Shown one piece after another: positions 10,724-20,529 of a DNA stretch of 64,000 nucleotides. This stretch comes from Puccinellia tenuiflora (Eukaryota; Streptophyta; Magnoliopsida; Poales; Poaceae): NCBI GenBank assembly GCA_012064385.1, contig QRDG01000961.1, forward strand, positions 295,724 through 359,723. Direction: 5' to 3'. Every line of letters begins with the position of its first letter. Position 1 is the stretch's first letter. The notes under the pieces are model-generated. The model searched no databases and was not told the origin of the DNA. It saw nothing but the letters and a program-made list of their open reading frames with translations. Position numbers and translations under genes: made by a program.

Positions 10724-11641
10724 CTCCGCGGATCGAATCGCTGTCGCTGCTGGTACAGAGAAACAGAGGATGGACCGTATGCCAAAGGATTGTTATGGTA
10801 ATTGGGTACAGAACCGGATTAGCTAGGTACTGTATTTGTATATGCCATTGTCAAGGATTGTTTTCTTGTTGTACAAGATGGTTTTGTCCCAGAATAATCG
10901 AGGTGTTTGGTCGGCACTTATTCTGCCGCAGTCAGACTCTATGCGCTCTAAAACAGTTTCTAGATCCAGGCCTAGTCTGGAAAGTACGAAAATATTATGC
11001 GTCCCTTCCAGTAGAACTGGCATAATGTGGTCTTTACAAGTAGATTCCTGTAATCTAAACTATTAATTTGGGATAGGAGGTCGTCGCACATCGTACGTCA
11101 CTCCCTCCCGTCTCGCGCGCAGAAACACCGCGATCGGTAAAAAACCCAGATGCAACACGACCGGTAGAAAAGCCAGCACCCCGCGTGCCACGAAATAAAC
11201 CCGCACCACAGCCACGAGACCCTGAGTCCTCGACCTGCACGACGCCGCCTCCCTAGGATCCACGGTTCCACACCGCCCACAGAACCACGCGTCCACGCCG
11301 CCTCCAGCGTCGACCATGTCGGTCAGAGAACAGCCAGGCAGCGACAGCCTGCTTTCCCCATCTCCCGCCGCCCGGAACTCCATCTTGAAGTGTACTGGGT
11401 AGAGGCGAGACCCCTACCTAGATGCCTTTGGCCCCAGCTTGTCCCGGCAGGCGCCCAGCAGGTTGTCAGGCCACCCCTCTTCCTCGTCGGCCAGGACGGT
11501 CTCTGACCAAACCAGCAGAGGGCCTCCCGGCGCTGCACCTCATCGCCGACCACCTCCAGCCTAGGCCCGGCGCCGTTGCGTCGATCCGCTCCAGGCCTAA
11601 CCCCCATCGCCACTCCTGTGCAGTCCGGCATCACCGATCTC
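10724..11641. other. Upstream region of LOR gene 1 and GC-rich spacer
   Basis: The first 200 bp should hold the LOR1 promoter; a weak TATA-like minus-strand motif GGCATATACAAATA lies near 10840. From about 11080 the sequence becomes GC-rich and coding-like, with a 106-codon minus ORF (11063-11383) and a 103-codon plus ORF (11422-11733). Neither resembles a known family. The plus ORF runs into the inverted-repeat arm, which suggests captured gene fragments rather than a gene. Confidence 0.35.
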
Positions 11642-12762
11642 CGGAACGAGATCCTCTGACGTTGGAGGAATTACTGCAGAGGGAGGTTGATGAGTATGGT
11701 CCGTTGATTCATCATCCGACGAAGCTCGTCTAAAACCTGCCTCGTTCACTTTGTTGGCAAAGGAAATAAGGGTGTGTTTGCTTAGCCGTGAGGCTTTATT
11801 TCAAATTAAATCGTATACGAAATATATTTATTTCAATGAGTAGGTTTCATTCCCGTACTCGATTTTAAGTTTGGTCAACTATAACTTGTCAATTTCGAAC
11901 CGATGTTCGGAACGTTTTTAGACGAATTTTGTCAAATTTGTCCCACTTAGTTGACGGTCTGAAATATCCTTTGACGAGTAGGTTAATATGGACGTTTCAC
12001 ACAACTTTCATGTTATAAATTTTCTTTTTCAGTGGATATATACGAGTAGAGTTGTACCGAGGAATGTACGTATTTAGACTGCTCCTCGCCGCTATGAACT
12101 CCATGGTCGCTCCTACCGCCGGTGCCGGGTTCCCCGTCCAGGGCATGACATGACCCAGTCATGGATGCGGCGACTCCAACCCGCTCCCTATTCGGCTCAA
12201 CGCCCCGGTGCCGTCGAGCCATTTGAGCCGCATACCAAGCCGCGTCCGCGCCGCCGAATAGTCGAGGCCACTAAGCCAAGGCTGTCAAGTCTTATCACAC
12301 CACTGGTGTTGTTTGCCTCGCAACTGCTTGCCTTGCCTTCTAAATACATATATGTTTCGGTACAACTATATGCGAATACTCGCATACGACCGTCGAAACA
12401 GAAAAATTATAACACAAAAGTTGTGTAAAAATTTAAGATTAACCTACTTGTCAAAGGATATTTCAGACCGTCCACCAAGTTAAAAACGTTTCGAACATCG
12501 GTCCGAAATTGACAAGTTATAGTTAACCAAACTTGAAACCGAATACGGGAATGAAACCTACTCGTCAACACGCATATATTTTGTGTACGAATTATTTTGA
12601 AATAAAGCCTCACACCTAAGCAAACACACACTTATTTCATTCCCCAACAAAACGAACGAGGCAGGCTAGTTTAGACGAGCTTCGTCGGATGATGAATCAA
12701 CCGACCATCTCATCAACCTTCCTCTGCAATAATTCCTCAAACGATCAGAGGATCTCGTTCCC
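11642..12762. repeat. Large inverted repeat (arms about 430 bp) with GC-rich loop
   Basis: The left arm 11642-12077 reappears in reverse complement at 12340-12762. Outer ends both read GGAACGAGATCCTCTGA; landmarks such as GATTCATCATCCGACGAAGC, GTGAGGCTTTATTTCAAA, TAGGTTTCATTCCCGTA and GGTCTGAAATATCCTTTGAC occur in both arms in the same relative order. Arms differ by scattered substitutions and small indels (about 80-85% identity by eye). The 262-bp loop is GC-rich and coding-like. It may be a Pack-MULE-like or foldback element carrying gene fragments, or an inverted duplication. I could not find a clean 9-bp target duplication. Confidence 0.8.
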
Positions 12763-12954
12763 GATCTCCCGGCCCTCTTCAGAGCGAGCGCGGGTGCGTA
12801 GGATGCCGTCGAACCGTGCACTCCCTGCAGCAGCTTGCCAGCTTGCTTGTGTGCCATCCTGCTGCTAGCTTTCATGTGCGCTGCTACTTTGTGCTAGCTG
12901 CTGCTGCTTTCGGTAGATTAGTGACTTTGCTTTGCTCCGTAAGCGCCGGCCGCT

Positions 12955-13150
12955 ATCTTTGAAATTGTATATACTGTATACAGTCTTGCCAGCAGTAAGA
13001 GATGATATATCAATCTACTCTGAAATTCTACAATGCACTTGTTGGATGAATTTCAGAGATTGCATACTTGGAATTATACAATACACTTGTTGCACATTTG
13101 AAATTGTATAATTCATTTGTCGGATGAAGTGTAAATATTGCACATTTACA
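12955..13150. repeat. Degenerate short tandem repeats
   Basis: Several imperfect copies of a unit of about 45 bp built from GAAATT-TAnAAT, CACTTGTTG and GGATGAA-type pieces (for example ACAATGCACTTGTTGGATGA near 13031 and TTCATTTGTCGGATGAAG near 13111). The rest of 12763-13335 contains nothing I can assign. Confidence 0.45.
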
Positions 13151-13335
13151 TATGCACGGTACATTTCTTCCATGATTTACATTCACATATATTACATGTT
13201 TGGTTCATTACTTTTATCCAAGATATTCACCGATTTATCCAAATGGAGATACATATGTAATTTTAAACATCCTATCAATAGTTAATGTGTCTGTGAGCAA
13301 ATCACAGATAACATTTGAACATATTATGCATCATA

Positions 13336-13380
13336 CACTACGGGAGAGCGGCTCGTTGCCGTGTGTCGACAGTCGCATCA
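13336..13380 (+). mobile_element. Possible CACTA-like terminus remnant
   Basis: CACTACGGGAGAGCGGCTCG followed by TTGCCGTGTGTCGAC resembles the CACTACGGGAAA...TTTGCCGTGTGC ends of small grass CACTA elements. No partner end is visible nearby and the 124-codon ORF overlapping it (13200-13574) has no recognisable domain. Confidence 0.35.
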
Positions 13381-13618
13381 CCAGTTTCGATTTGATGGAA
13401 CAATGCACTGATGAAGAATTAGTACTTGGCTATTTTCATACTGAAAGCTTACCAGGTTCTATGTTGTTTAGAATTGATTTCATGTCGAATATTAATTTCT
13501 ATGGAAAAGGTCAAGTGGCATGTCCTCCATGGAGCAGAATTGCAAGCATGCTTAGAGTTAATTGCTCAGCATAAAAGTGAATCGAGTCTAATTCACATAT
13601 TTTGGGGAAATTGAATAT

Positions 13619-15047
13619 GTGTGAGCTGGAAATGTATTTACATGTTCGGTTTGCCAATGAGTTGAGTTGTATACGAGTCCAAGATTATCGAAAACGGAGT
13701 CCGGATACAAAAGTTATTGCATTTCCGGTATCGGACGTTTTCTAGACAGAAAAAGAAAAGAAAGAAAAAAGGGGAAAGGACCTGCCCAGTGTGGCCGGGG
13801 CATGGCCGGGCCAGGCCAGTTTGGCCGGACTCCTCTGTCCAGCCACGAAAATTGGCCTAACGGCCATATTTTGGCTTCCCTTTTTAAGGGGTCTTCTTCC
13901 CCATTTCATCTTCAACCTTCTTCCAACTCTTGAGCTCGTTTTCCCCATTGTTGACATTCTTGTGAGCTCGCTATCTCTCAATCCCTCTAATAGTTCTTGC
14001 TAATTTTTTAGGAAAAGAGAGAGGAGGTCTAGATCCTTGTTTCCACCAATCGATTTCTCCTCTAAGTGGGGGGGGGGGGGGGGGGGGGGGGGGGACACTT
14101 TGGATCTAGATCTTGGAGTTTCTTTGTGTTTCTCCTTTGTTCTTCCTCTCAAATCCCTCCCAAGCATTAGTTTCTTTGGTTGGATTTGGGATTGAAGAAC
14201 TTGACCACTTAGTGTGTACTTGTCATTGCATCGGTTGCATCGGTTTGAGTTCTCTACGAGGATTCGTTTGAGTGAAGTTGAGAAGCTTGTTTCTCTTGGG
14301 TGCTTGGGTGCCCTAGAGCTTGTTCCTCTAGGGCACGTTGCTACCCTAGACGGTTGTTGATATTTCGGAGTCTTGGTGGCTCACGGGATTTGTTGGGAGC
14401 CTCCAATTAGGTTGTGTAGTGTAGCTCAACCATGTTCGTCTCGGAGCTTTGGTAGCTACGAAGACATTGTCGGGAGCCACCAATTGAGTTGTGGTGTGTG
14501 CCCCGGTCTTGGAACATCGAGTCTTGGCGGCTCGGTGTATTTGGTGGAGACCCTCCAACTTGTGGAGTGTGCTTCATCCTTGTGAAGGTTCTAGTTGTCA
14601 ACCTCAACGACAACATAGTGACAAGTGTCTCGCCACATCGGTGGTAAGACACAACGGAGATACGGTGTGCCATATCAAGGCTACTCGGTGTTTCACTTTG
14701 GTGAACATCGCGCCGCTCCAAGAGAGACTAGCTTCCATTGGGAAGTGAACTTCGGGATAAATCATCGTCTCCAAGTGCCTCGGTATTTCTATACCCGAGC
14801 TTCTTACTTATGCTACTTACTTTGTGATAGCCATCGAGTTTGAAGTTATATATCTTGCTATTACCTAGTCGATTACATTGCTTAGCATAATTTGTTGGTG
14901 CATATAGGTAAACCTACCTAGTTTAGGTTTTGCCTTGATAAATTAAACGTTAATTTTATTCCGCATTTATTCAAGACTTAACCGTAATAATTTTAAATCG
15001 CCTATTCACCTCCCTCCCCCCCTCTAGGCGACATCCGTGTCCTTTCA
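13619..15047 (+). repeat. 5' LTR of truncated copia element
   Basis: The end is defined by CCGTGTCCTTTCA directly before the primer site at 15048. The start near TGTGAGCTGG (13619) is my best guess. The LTR holds a run of 27 G (14068-14094), and a TTTTTAAGG motif near 13880 could be its TATA-like element. The ORFs within it are compositional. Confidence 0.5.
14068..14094 (+). repeat. Poly-G tract (27 G)
   Basis: An uninterrupted run of 27 guanines within the LTR, between TCCTCTAAGT and ACACTTTGG. It can form a G-quadruplex and is error-prone in sequencing, so its exact length is uncertain. Confidence 0.9.
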
Positions 15048-15061
15048 ATTGGCATCAGAGC
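15048..15061 (+). other. Primer-binding site (tRNA-Met type)
   Basis: ATTGGCATCAGAGC follows the LTR end with one mismatch from the canonical copia TGGTATCAGAGC. Confidence 0.8.
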
Positions 15062-15102
15062 GGGTTTTCTCTTTATAAGGCTTCACGGTCTAGAGAGTAA
15101 AG

Positions 15103-16680
15103 ATGTCGTCTAGTGGTTTAGTGCACAATGCCTCTTTGTTAATATTCGATGACACAAATTATGATGATTGGAGAAATCGCATACTAAATTCTTTTAGAGT
15201 CATTAACCCAAATATAGAGTGAATTTTAGATATGGGTTTTTCTCCTCCAAAAGATCCGAAAATATTATCTTTAGAGGATGAGAAAAATTCTTATCTAGAT
15301 GCTCAAGCTTCTAAGGAAAATTTCATGGCTTTGAGAAATGCAGTTGCTCTGTCGATCTCTCCTTATCGGAATGCTCATGAGCTATGGACCAAGGTTCAAG
15401 ACAAATATGGTGTGTCCATTGATTGTGGGAATAATTGTTCTCCCTCCACCTCTGGGCGTGATGAGTTCTCAACTTATTCTACTTCACCTACATGTGGCAA
15501 GCCACAAAATAATGCAATGGTGAGTAGGGATAAATTTTGTAATAATGATAGTGAGCTTCTTATAGATGATATTTCATCTATATCTTATTGCAATGATTTA
15601 TCTTTGGACTTAAACACATCTAGCACTATAAATGTTTCACATGCTTGTGTTGATAGTCCTTGCATATCTTCTAAAAATCACCTATATAAATCTCATGATG
15701 ATGTGCTTGCTTTATTTTATTGCCATGATAAAAATAATTGTGTTCCCTCTAATCCTTGTATTATTAATAATATAGAGTAAATCCAATTATCTATGGAACA
15801 AGATGAGAACTTGAGTAGTTCATTAATTAATTGTTCAACTTCATCAACCATCTTTTGCCTCATGGCTAAATCGTCAAGTAGTGATGATCATGACAATAAT
15901 AATGATGATGAAAAAATGATGATGATGCTTACTTTAGTAAGAAAGGTCTAATGATTCTTAATACTCTTTCAAATAATAAAAATGGTTGTGAGAACCTCCA
16001 TGAAATCATGAGCACCTTTGTTGAGCGAGGGCTTACTATTGAAAATTTAGAAGCTCGTGAAGATGAAAGTCTTAGCTGCGAACGTGATTATGCGAACACG
16101 ATTGCGGATCTTGAGGAAGCCCTTGAAAAATAACAAACCACCAAAAAAACTCTTAAGGAAACATTTACTCTAGAGTTATCTAAAGTAAATAAAATCCATG
16201 ATCAAGGTGGCTAATGATTTTAAAATAAAAAAATGATAAGCTTGTTGTTGAAATTGTTAGACTCCTTGAGGCTAATGAGAACTTTGAAAAGGAAAGGTTC
16301 TCTTACACATCTCACTAAGTCCTATAATCAACTCCAAGCTCAATTGCTAAAAGATCTTCCAACTTGTTCTCCTATTTCTATTAATGTTGATGTTTGTGCT
16401 ACTAACTCTATTTCGTGTGAAGCATCCATTTTAAAGGAGAATACTGAGCTAAGTGCTCAACTTGAGTTGTTAACTAGTAAGTATGGGAAATTGGTAGAAA
16501 GTCATGAAAAGCTCTCTACCTCTAATGATAATTTTCTAGCATCACATGCTTGTCTAAATTTAGCTCGTGAGACTATCACTATCAAGCTAATATCTAGTGA
16601 GTCTCATGTGAACAATGGAACAACCTTTAATAAAATTGCTATATTGCCTTGTGCTAGTATATATTGTATTGCAATGTCCT
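15103..16680 (+). pseudogene. Copia gag remnant
   Basis: ATG at 15103 gives MSSSGLVHNASLLIFDDTNY and DDWRNRILNSF, the N-terminus of a common grass copia Gag (DUF4219/UBN2 type). A TGA at 15220 is one C-to-T change from the Arg codon expected there. The frame then runs DMGFSPPKDPKILSLEDEKN to 15777, where a TAA ends it. Asn/Ser-rich and coiled-coil segments follow in two further frames (about 15951-16133 and 16233-16682), including LKENTELSAQLELL. No CCHC knuckle is reached. The last residues before 16682 depart from the family, marking the truncation. Confidence 0.75.
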
Positions 16681-16758
16681 AGAATAAATTCATACACGAT
16701 GAAAAAAACTTGACCAAATAAAATTGGCGGCATTGATTCTTTGTTCAGAGTTCCCGTG

Positions 16759-17400
16759 CTAGTGATGCATCTCGTCCAAAATCACGGTGAGCGCGAGTAT
16801 GAACGCCTGGTCGACACCCGGGTTGATCCTCGCGGTATACGTGTGCCTCCCGAGCAGCGCACCGCCGGCCGTGTTCTGGCGGGTGATCCGCGCGATGGCA
16901 TCGCCGTCAGACTCACCGCCGCCGCCGCCAGCAGAGACAGTGCACGCGCCGGCGTAGTAGCCGCTGCCGATAACATAGTCGGGGACACGTTCGCCGGACC
17001 CGTTACCGGCGACGAACACCCGCACCTTGGTCCTGGCCAGCTGCACGGGGGACGTCTTGACCGCGACGAAGAGCAGGTTCCTCCGGCTGGTGCTGTCGCC
17101 CCTGTACGCCTCCCACCTGGTGCTCGCGAAGTAGGTGGAGTCCTGCAGGGTGAGCACGGGGCGGCGAGACGCCGCGTCGAGGAGGAGGGAACGGCGCTGG
17201 AGGAAGCTGAACACGGCGGCCTCGACCTGCATCACCACCGCGCCGCGGGCGTCGGTCACGGTGAAGTCGCGCCCCGTCACGCTGATCGTCTTTGTCACCG
17301 CGAAAGCCGTCGCCGCTGGCGCACAGTACCGCGCGTCAACCACCACCACCGGCACTGGAGCCGGTGCCGGCGTCGCCGTGTCTACCGGCTCGCTGCTCAT
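16759..17400 (-). CDS. LURP-one-related (LOR/DUF567) protein 2
   Basis: A single-exon gene of 213 residues. I choose ATG at 17400 (MSSEPVDTATPAP); the frame stays open six codons further upstream but only to a GTG. After a Pro/Ala/Val linker it has VVDARYCAPAATAFAVTK (about residues 21-38), FTVTDARGAVVMQVE, SLLLDAASRRPVLTL, RWEAYRGDS, NLLFVAVK, VRVFVAG, YVIGSGYYAGACTV, a Gly-rich loop AGGGGGESDGD and the closing helix GVDQAFILALTVILDEMHH. This is the full LURP-one tubby-like fold, and it keeps the Cys lacking at the equivalent place in LOR1 (DARYC versus DARFY). It is a paralogue of the gene at 10064-10723 on the same strand. The family is certain; the biological role is inferred. Confidence 0.9.
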   Translation of the reverse strand: MSSEPVDTATPAPAPVPVVVVDARYCAPAATAFAVTKTISVTGRDFTVTDARGAVVMQVEAAVFSFLQRRSLLLDAASRRPVLTLQDSTYFASTRWEAYRGDSTSRRNLLFVAVKTSPVQLARTKVRVFVAGNGSGERVPDYVIGSGYYAGACTVSAGGGGGESDGDAIARITRQNTAGGALLGRHTYTARINPGVDQAFILALTVILDEMHH

Positions 17401-17516
17401 GAGCCGCGCGCGCGTCACGGATGATTGCTTGTGGTATCACGTAACTAGGCTTGGGACGATTAGGATGGAGCAGGAGTGCAAAGCGAGCGTGACATGTAGG
17501 AGTGCGAAGTTTCGAA

Positions 17517-17527
17517 GTATATATGTT
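17517..17527 (-). promoter_or_regulatory. Candidate TATA box of LOR gene 2
   Basis: The minus strand reads AACATATATACTTCG about 120 bp upstream of the chosen ATG. A second candidate, AGATATAAATACCC (17604-17615 on the plus strand), lies about 210 bp upstream. Transcription from the distal box would include an upstream ATG at 17575 whose 79-codon frame overlaps the start of LOR2, so the proximal box seems more likely to give efficient translation. Confidence 0.45.
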
Positions 17528-17639
17528 AGTGCAAGACCAATTCCGCCTCCAACCTTGACGCGATGAAGATGACATCCGCTGTCTATCAAGTGACCCTATT
17601 TGGGTATTTATATCTGCGGGCTATGGACGAACACAGATT

Positions 17640-18030
17640 TTGACAGAGTAACGAACACCTCGCGGAGCCAGGTTGCGTCTCCCCTTTGGCGAGAGCTGCA
17701 ATCCAATCTGCTCCTGTAATGCTGCACTACGGGGAACCGGCGACAGGATTACTTTCAACTCTGCTGATTTGCACAAGTTGGTTTTAACCCGAAATTCGAT
17801 TCGGTTGTTTCGTTTTTAAATAATTTGGTAAAGGAAAACGATCACCAATGTCATGTCTGTTATATTTAGTTAAAGGAGTGGACTAACCAGCGCCGCATAA
17901 AAAACACCCCCTTACGGCGGATTCTCACCATGCATGCATGCATGCACTGACATTAACAATGACGTCGTCTAGATTCCCTTTAATGATTAACTAAAAAAGT
18001 TTTATATACTAAATGGTTAACCGAATTGAA
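17640..18030. other. Upstream flank of LOR gene 2
   Basis: No gene. A CATGCATGCATGCATGCA run near 17930-17946 contains overlapping RY (CATGCA) motifs about 530 bp upstream of LOR2. Otherwise AT-rich spacer. Confidence 0.4.
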
Positions 18031-18040
18031 AATCCGTTTT

Positions 18041-18520
18041 CACCGTTGGCTTAGTCGCGACGAGATCTTCAAAACTAGATCTCATGTTGTCATGTTTTGA
18101 CAAAAAAAAATTTGTCCGTAATTACCAGATTCTTATAACTAGCCACCAGATTATAATAACTTAGTTACCAGATTTATGCGCACTGTTCTATAACTTATAA
18201 TAACCATGTACAATTATTATGGTAATTGTTCGATATTAATCTGGTAACCATAGTGTTATAATTTGATATATATACGTGTCGTAAATGTCTAAATACATGT
18301 AAAAGTTCAGATTTGATATGTATATGTGTCGTAAATGTCTAAATACGTGTAAAACATTATCTAGTAACCATGTATAATTATCGTGATAACTATTTAATGT
18401 TAATCTAGTAGCCGTAGTACCGGAATCTAGTAGCTGGTGCTGGAAAAAAAAATCTTGTCAAAATGTATTAACAATGGATCTAGTTTTAAAGATCTCATCG
18501 AGACGAACTTAGCGGTGTCC
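18041..18520. mobile_element. MITE-like element with terminal inverted repeats of about 75 bp
   Basis: The left arm 18041-18111 (GACGAGATCTTCAAAACTAG ... TGTTTTGACAAAAAAA) is matched in reverse complement at 18443-18520 (TTTTGACAAGATTTTTTT and GATGAGATCTTTAAAACTAG after complementing). The interior is AT-rich with repeated ACCAGATT / CTAGTAACCATG-type phrases and no ORF. It is a non-autonomous DNA element of the long-TIR type; the superfamily is uncertain (Mutator-like is possible). Confidence 0.6.
18256..18355 (+). repeat. Two-copy tandem repeat of about 50 bp
   Basis: The phrase AATTTGATATATATACGTGT / CGTAAATGTCTAAATAC recurs with TTTGATATGTATATGTGT / CGTAAATGTCTAAATAC. It lies in the interior of the MITE-like element. 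Confidence 0.75.
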
Positions 18521-19062
18521 ACAGATCGCTAATCGGAACAACGGTTTAAAAGATAAATCATTTCAAAATTTCGAATTTGACAATTAACTGGATAATGTCA
18601 TTTATGAGATGTCAAACTAGTATATTAATGCATGCGGATTGACCTTATAGGAAAAGGACATGCAAATTACTGCCGCATACAAGACAGGTTGGTGCGGCGC
18701 TTTCTGTTAGCTTTTCCCTTAGGCTGGTGCCAGTGCACCGCGCACTATCGCCCGTGATAGCGCTGCCACGTCAGCTCTTTCTCTCACTCTCACCCCACTC
18801 TCACCACACTCTCACCCCACGGTGCCAGTGCACGGGCTATAGTGCCAGCTCTCACTCCTCTCTCCTCCACATCAGCATTTCTTTTTCAGATTAAATTATT
18901 TCACTCGCTTTTCTTTAGACATTTAAAATAATGCAAGAAAATTATTTTATTCAATTAAAAATGTTACCGATTACATAATAATTAATAAAATTGCATAATA
19001 AATTGAAAAAATTACATAATAAATTAAAAAAATTACATAATAAATTGAAAAAATTACATAAT

Positions 19063-20324
19063 CTAGGCATTACTTTTTACCCACACATGCTCAATCAAAT
19101 CTTGCTGGAGCTGTGTATACATCGGTGAGTCCCTCATTTCGGTGTCCATCTGAATCCTGGCTGCTAGGCTTGGCGGTGCATTGTTGTGTATCGCCGGGCC
19201 GACATTGGAATCAACTGTCTCATAGATGTGGTCCAAATTGGTACCACGCTCATCGTCGATGATCATGTTGTGCAGAATGACACATGCACGCATGATCAAC
19301 CCAAGAGTACGCTTCGAGTAGGAGCGCCCGGGAACTGCTATAATATTGAACCTAGACTTGAGCACTTCAAAGGCACACTCGACATCTTTGCGCCAAGCTG
19401 ATTGAGCTTTTGTGAATAGCCGATGCTCGTCACTTTGTGGAAGAGTAACACCTTTCATGAACACCGGCCAGGAGGGGTAGATACCGTCGGCAAGGTAGTA
19501 ACCCTGTTGTACTCGTGTCCATTCACCGTGAAGTTCACTATGGGTGCTTCTCCTCTAAGCACATCAGTGAACAACGGCGACTGATTGAGTACATTGATGT
19601 CGTTGTTGGACCCGGCCACTCCAAAAAAGGCATGCCAGATCCAACGATCATACGACGCAACGGCTTCTAAGATTATGGTAGGGTGTTTGATGTCTCCCCT
19701 TGTGAATTGACCGGCATGCGCAACTGGGCAGTTCCTCCACTGCCAATGCATGCAATCGATGCTCCCTAGCATTCCCGGAAAGCCACGCTCCTCGGCTTTC
19801 GCTAGGAGACGCTGAGTATCCGCGACATTTGGTCGACGGCAAAACTCATCCCCGTAACAGTGAATGATGCCTTCACAGAATCTCTCTAGACATTCTGCTG
19901 AAGTTTTTCTAGCTAGCTTAAGCCACTCATCTATCGTATCTGCAGCGGCTCCATAAGCTAATAAGCGCAAAGCCGCAGTACACTTTTGTAGGGGGGAAAA
20001 ACCTTGACGGTTGAGAGCATCAACTCTTTGGGTGAAATACGGAGAGTATTCACCCAATCTATCCACAATGCGTAGAAAAAGGTGTCGCCTCATCCGGTAC
20101 CTTCGCCGAAAGAAGTTCGGAGGATAAGCACAGTTGTCGGCGAAGTAGTCGTCGTAGAGCCGATCGTGGGCACCCAGACGATCACGCCTGATGTACCCTC
20201 GATGGCGTCGCGTCCGGCTTGACTCCGCCTCGAGGTTGAGCACCGCCTCCTCATACTCCGCCTCGAATGCATCGATCATATCACCCTCCATTCCTTCGCT
20301 CGAATTGCTGCTGGACGAAGACAT
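19063..20324 (-). pseudogene. Harbinger-type DDE transposase with a single frameshift
   Basis: ATG at 20324 is the first Met after a TATA box at about 20405. An acidic Ser-rich N-terminus leads to RRYRMRRHLFLRIVDRL (HTH-like region). GMLGSIDCMHW (Asp near 19757) and FFGVAGSNNDINVL (Asp near 19598) carry the first two catalytic Asp of the HARBI1/ALP1-like DDE_4 nuclease. After VNGHEYN (about 19510) the frame is lost by one base. The other frame gives YYLADGIYPSWP, FMKGVTLPQSDEHRLF, then DVECAFEVLKSRF (presumed catalytic Glu near 19379) and ends LIEHVWVKSNA at 19063. A one-G deletion in a GGG run near 19508 explains the break. Apart from this the gene looks full length (about 420 codons). Confidence 0.88.
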
Positions 20325-20397
20325 GGCGTCGAGAGGAGTGGAAATGGAGAGTGGAAATGGAGATGAAGTGGGGTGTGAACTGAGTGAGGGGGTGGGG

Positions 20398-20408
20398 GTA
20401 TTTATAGG
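20398..20408 (-). promoter_or_regulatory. TATA box of the Harbinger transposase
   Basis: The minus strand reads CCCCTATAAATACCCCC about 75 bp upstream of the transposase ATG, a strong plant TATA in the right position. Confidence 0.65.
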
Positions 20409-20476
20409 GGGTTGGGGATGAAATTTGGAATTTTTTGACATTTTTTTCGAATTTTTGGAGGCTGCAACGGATACTT

Positions 20477-20529
20477 CAACGGCTAGCTGACGTGGACAAA
20501 TCACAGCTCGCCACGTCAGCTAGCCGTTG
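20477..20529. promoter_or_regulatory. Perfect 19-bp inverted repeat with ACGT cores upstream of transposase
   Basis: CAACGGCTAGCTGACGTGG (20477-20495) and its exact reverse complement (20511-20529) flank a 15-nt loop. Each arm carries TGACGTGG, an ACGT-core motif of the type bound by plant bZIP factors. It lies 70-120 bp upstream of the TATA box. It could be an operator-like site or a transposase-binding subterminal palindrome. Confidence 0.7.

Larger units (their letters stand above)
13619..16655 (+). mobile_element. 3'-truncated Ty1/copia retrotransposon between the LOR genes
   Basis: A 5' LTR (about 13619-15047), a copia primer site and a decayed gag are present. Homology stops inside the gag region near 16655, about 100 bp from the 3' end of LOR gene 2. 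There is no protease, integrase, RT or 3' LTR, so the rest was deleted or never present. The LTR start is approximate because no second LTR or TSD is available. Confidence 0.7.

Noticed and set aside
10088..10801. 237-codon plus-strand ORF opposite LOR1
   Set aside because: Shadow of a GC-rich gene; no domain, Arg/Val/Glu-rich antisense composition, while the minus strand gives a full LOR protein.
13200..13574. 124-codon ORF near 13.2 kb
   Set aside because: No recognisable domain and it overlaps a CACTA-like end; AT-rich chance frame.
16741..17424. 227-codon plus-strand ORF opposite LOR2
   Set aside because: Antisense shadow of the LOR2 gene with low-complexity Arg/His/Gly content.
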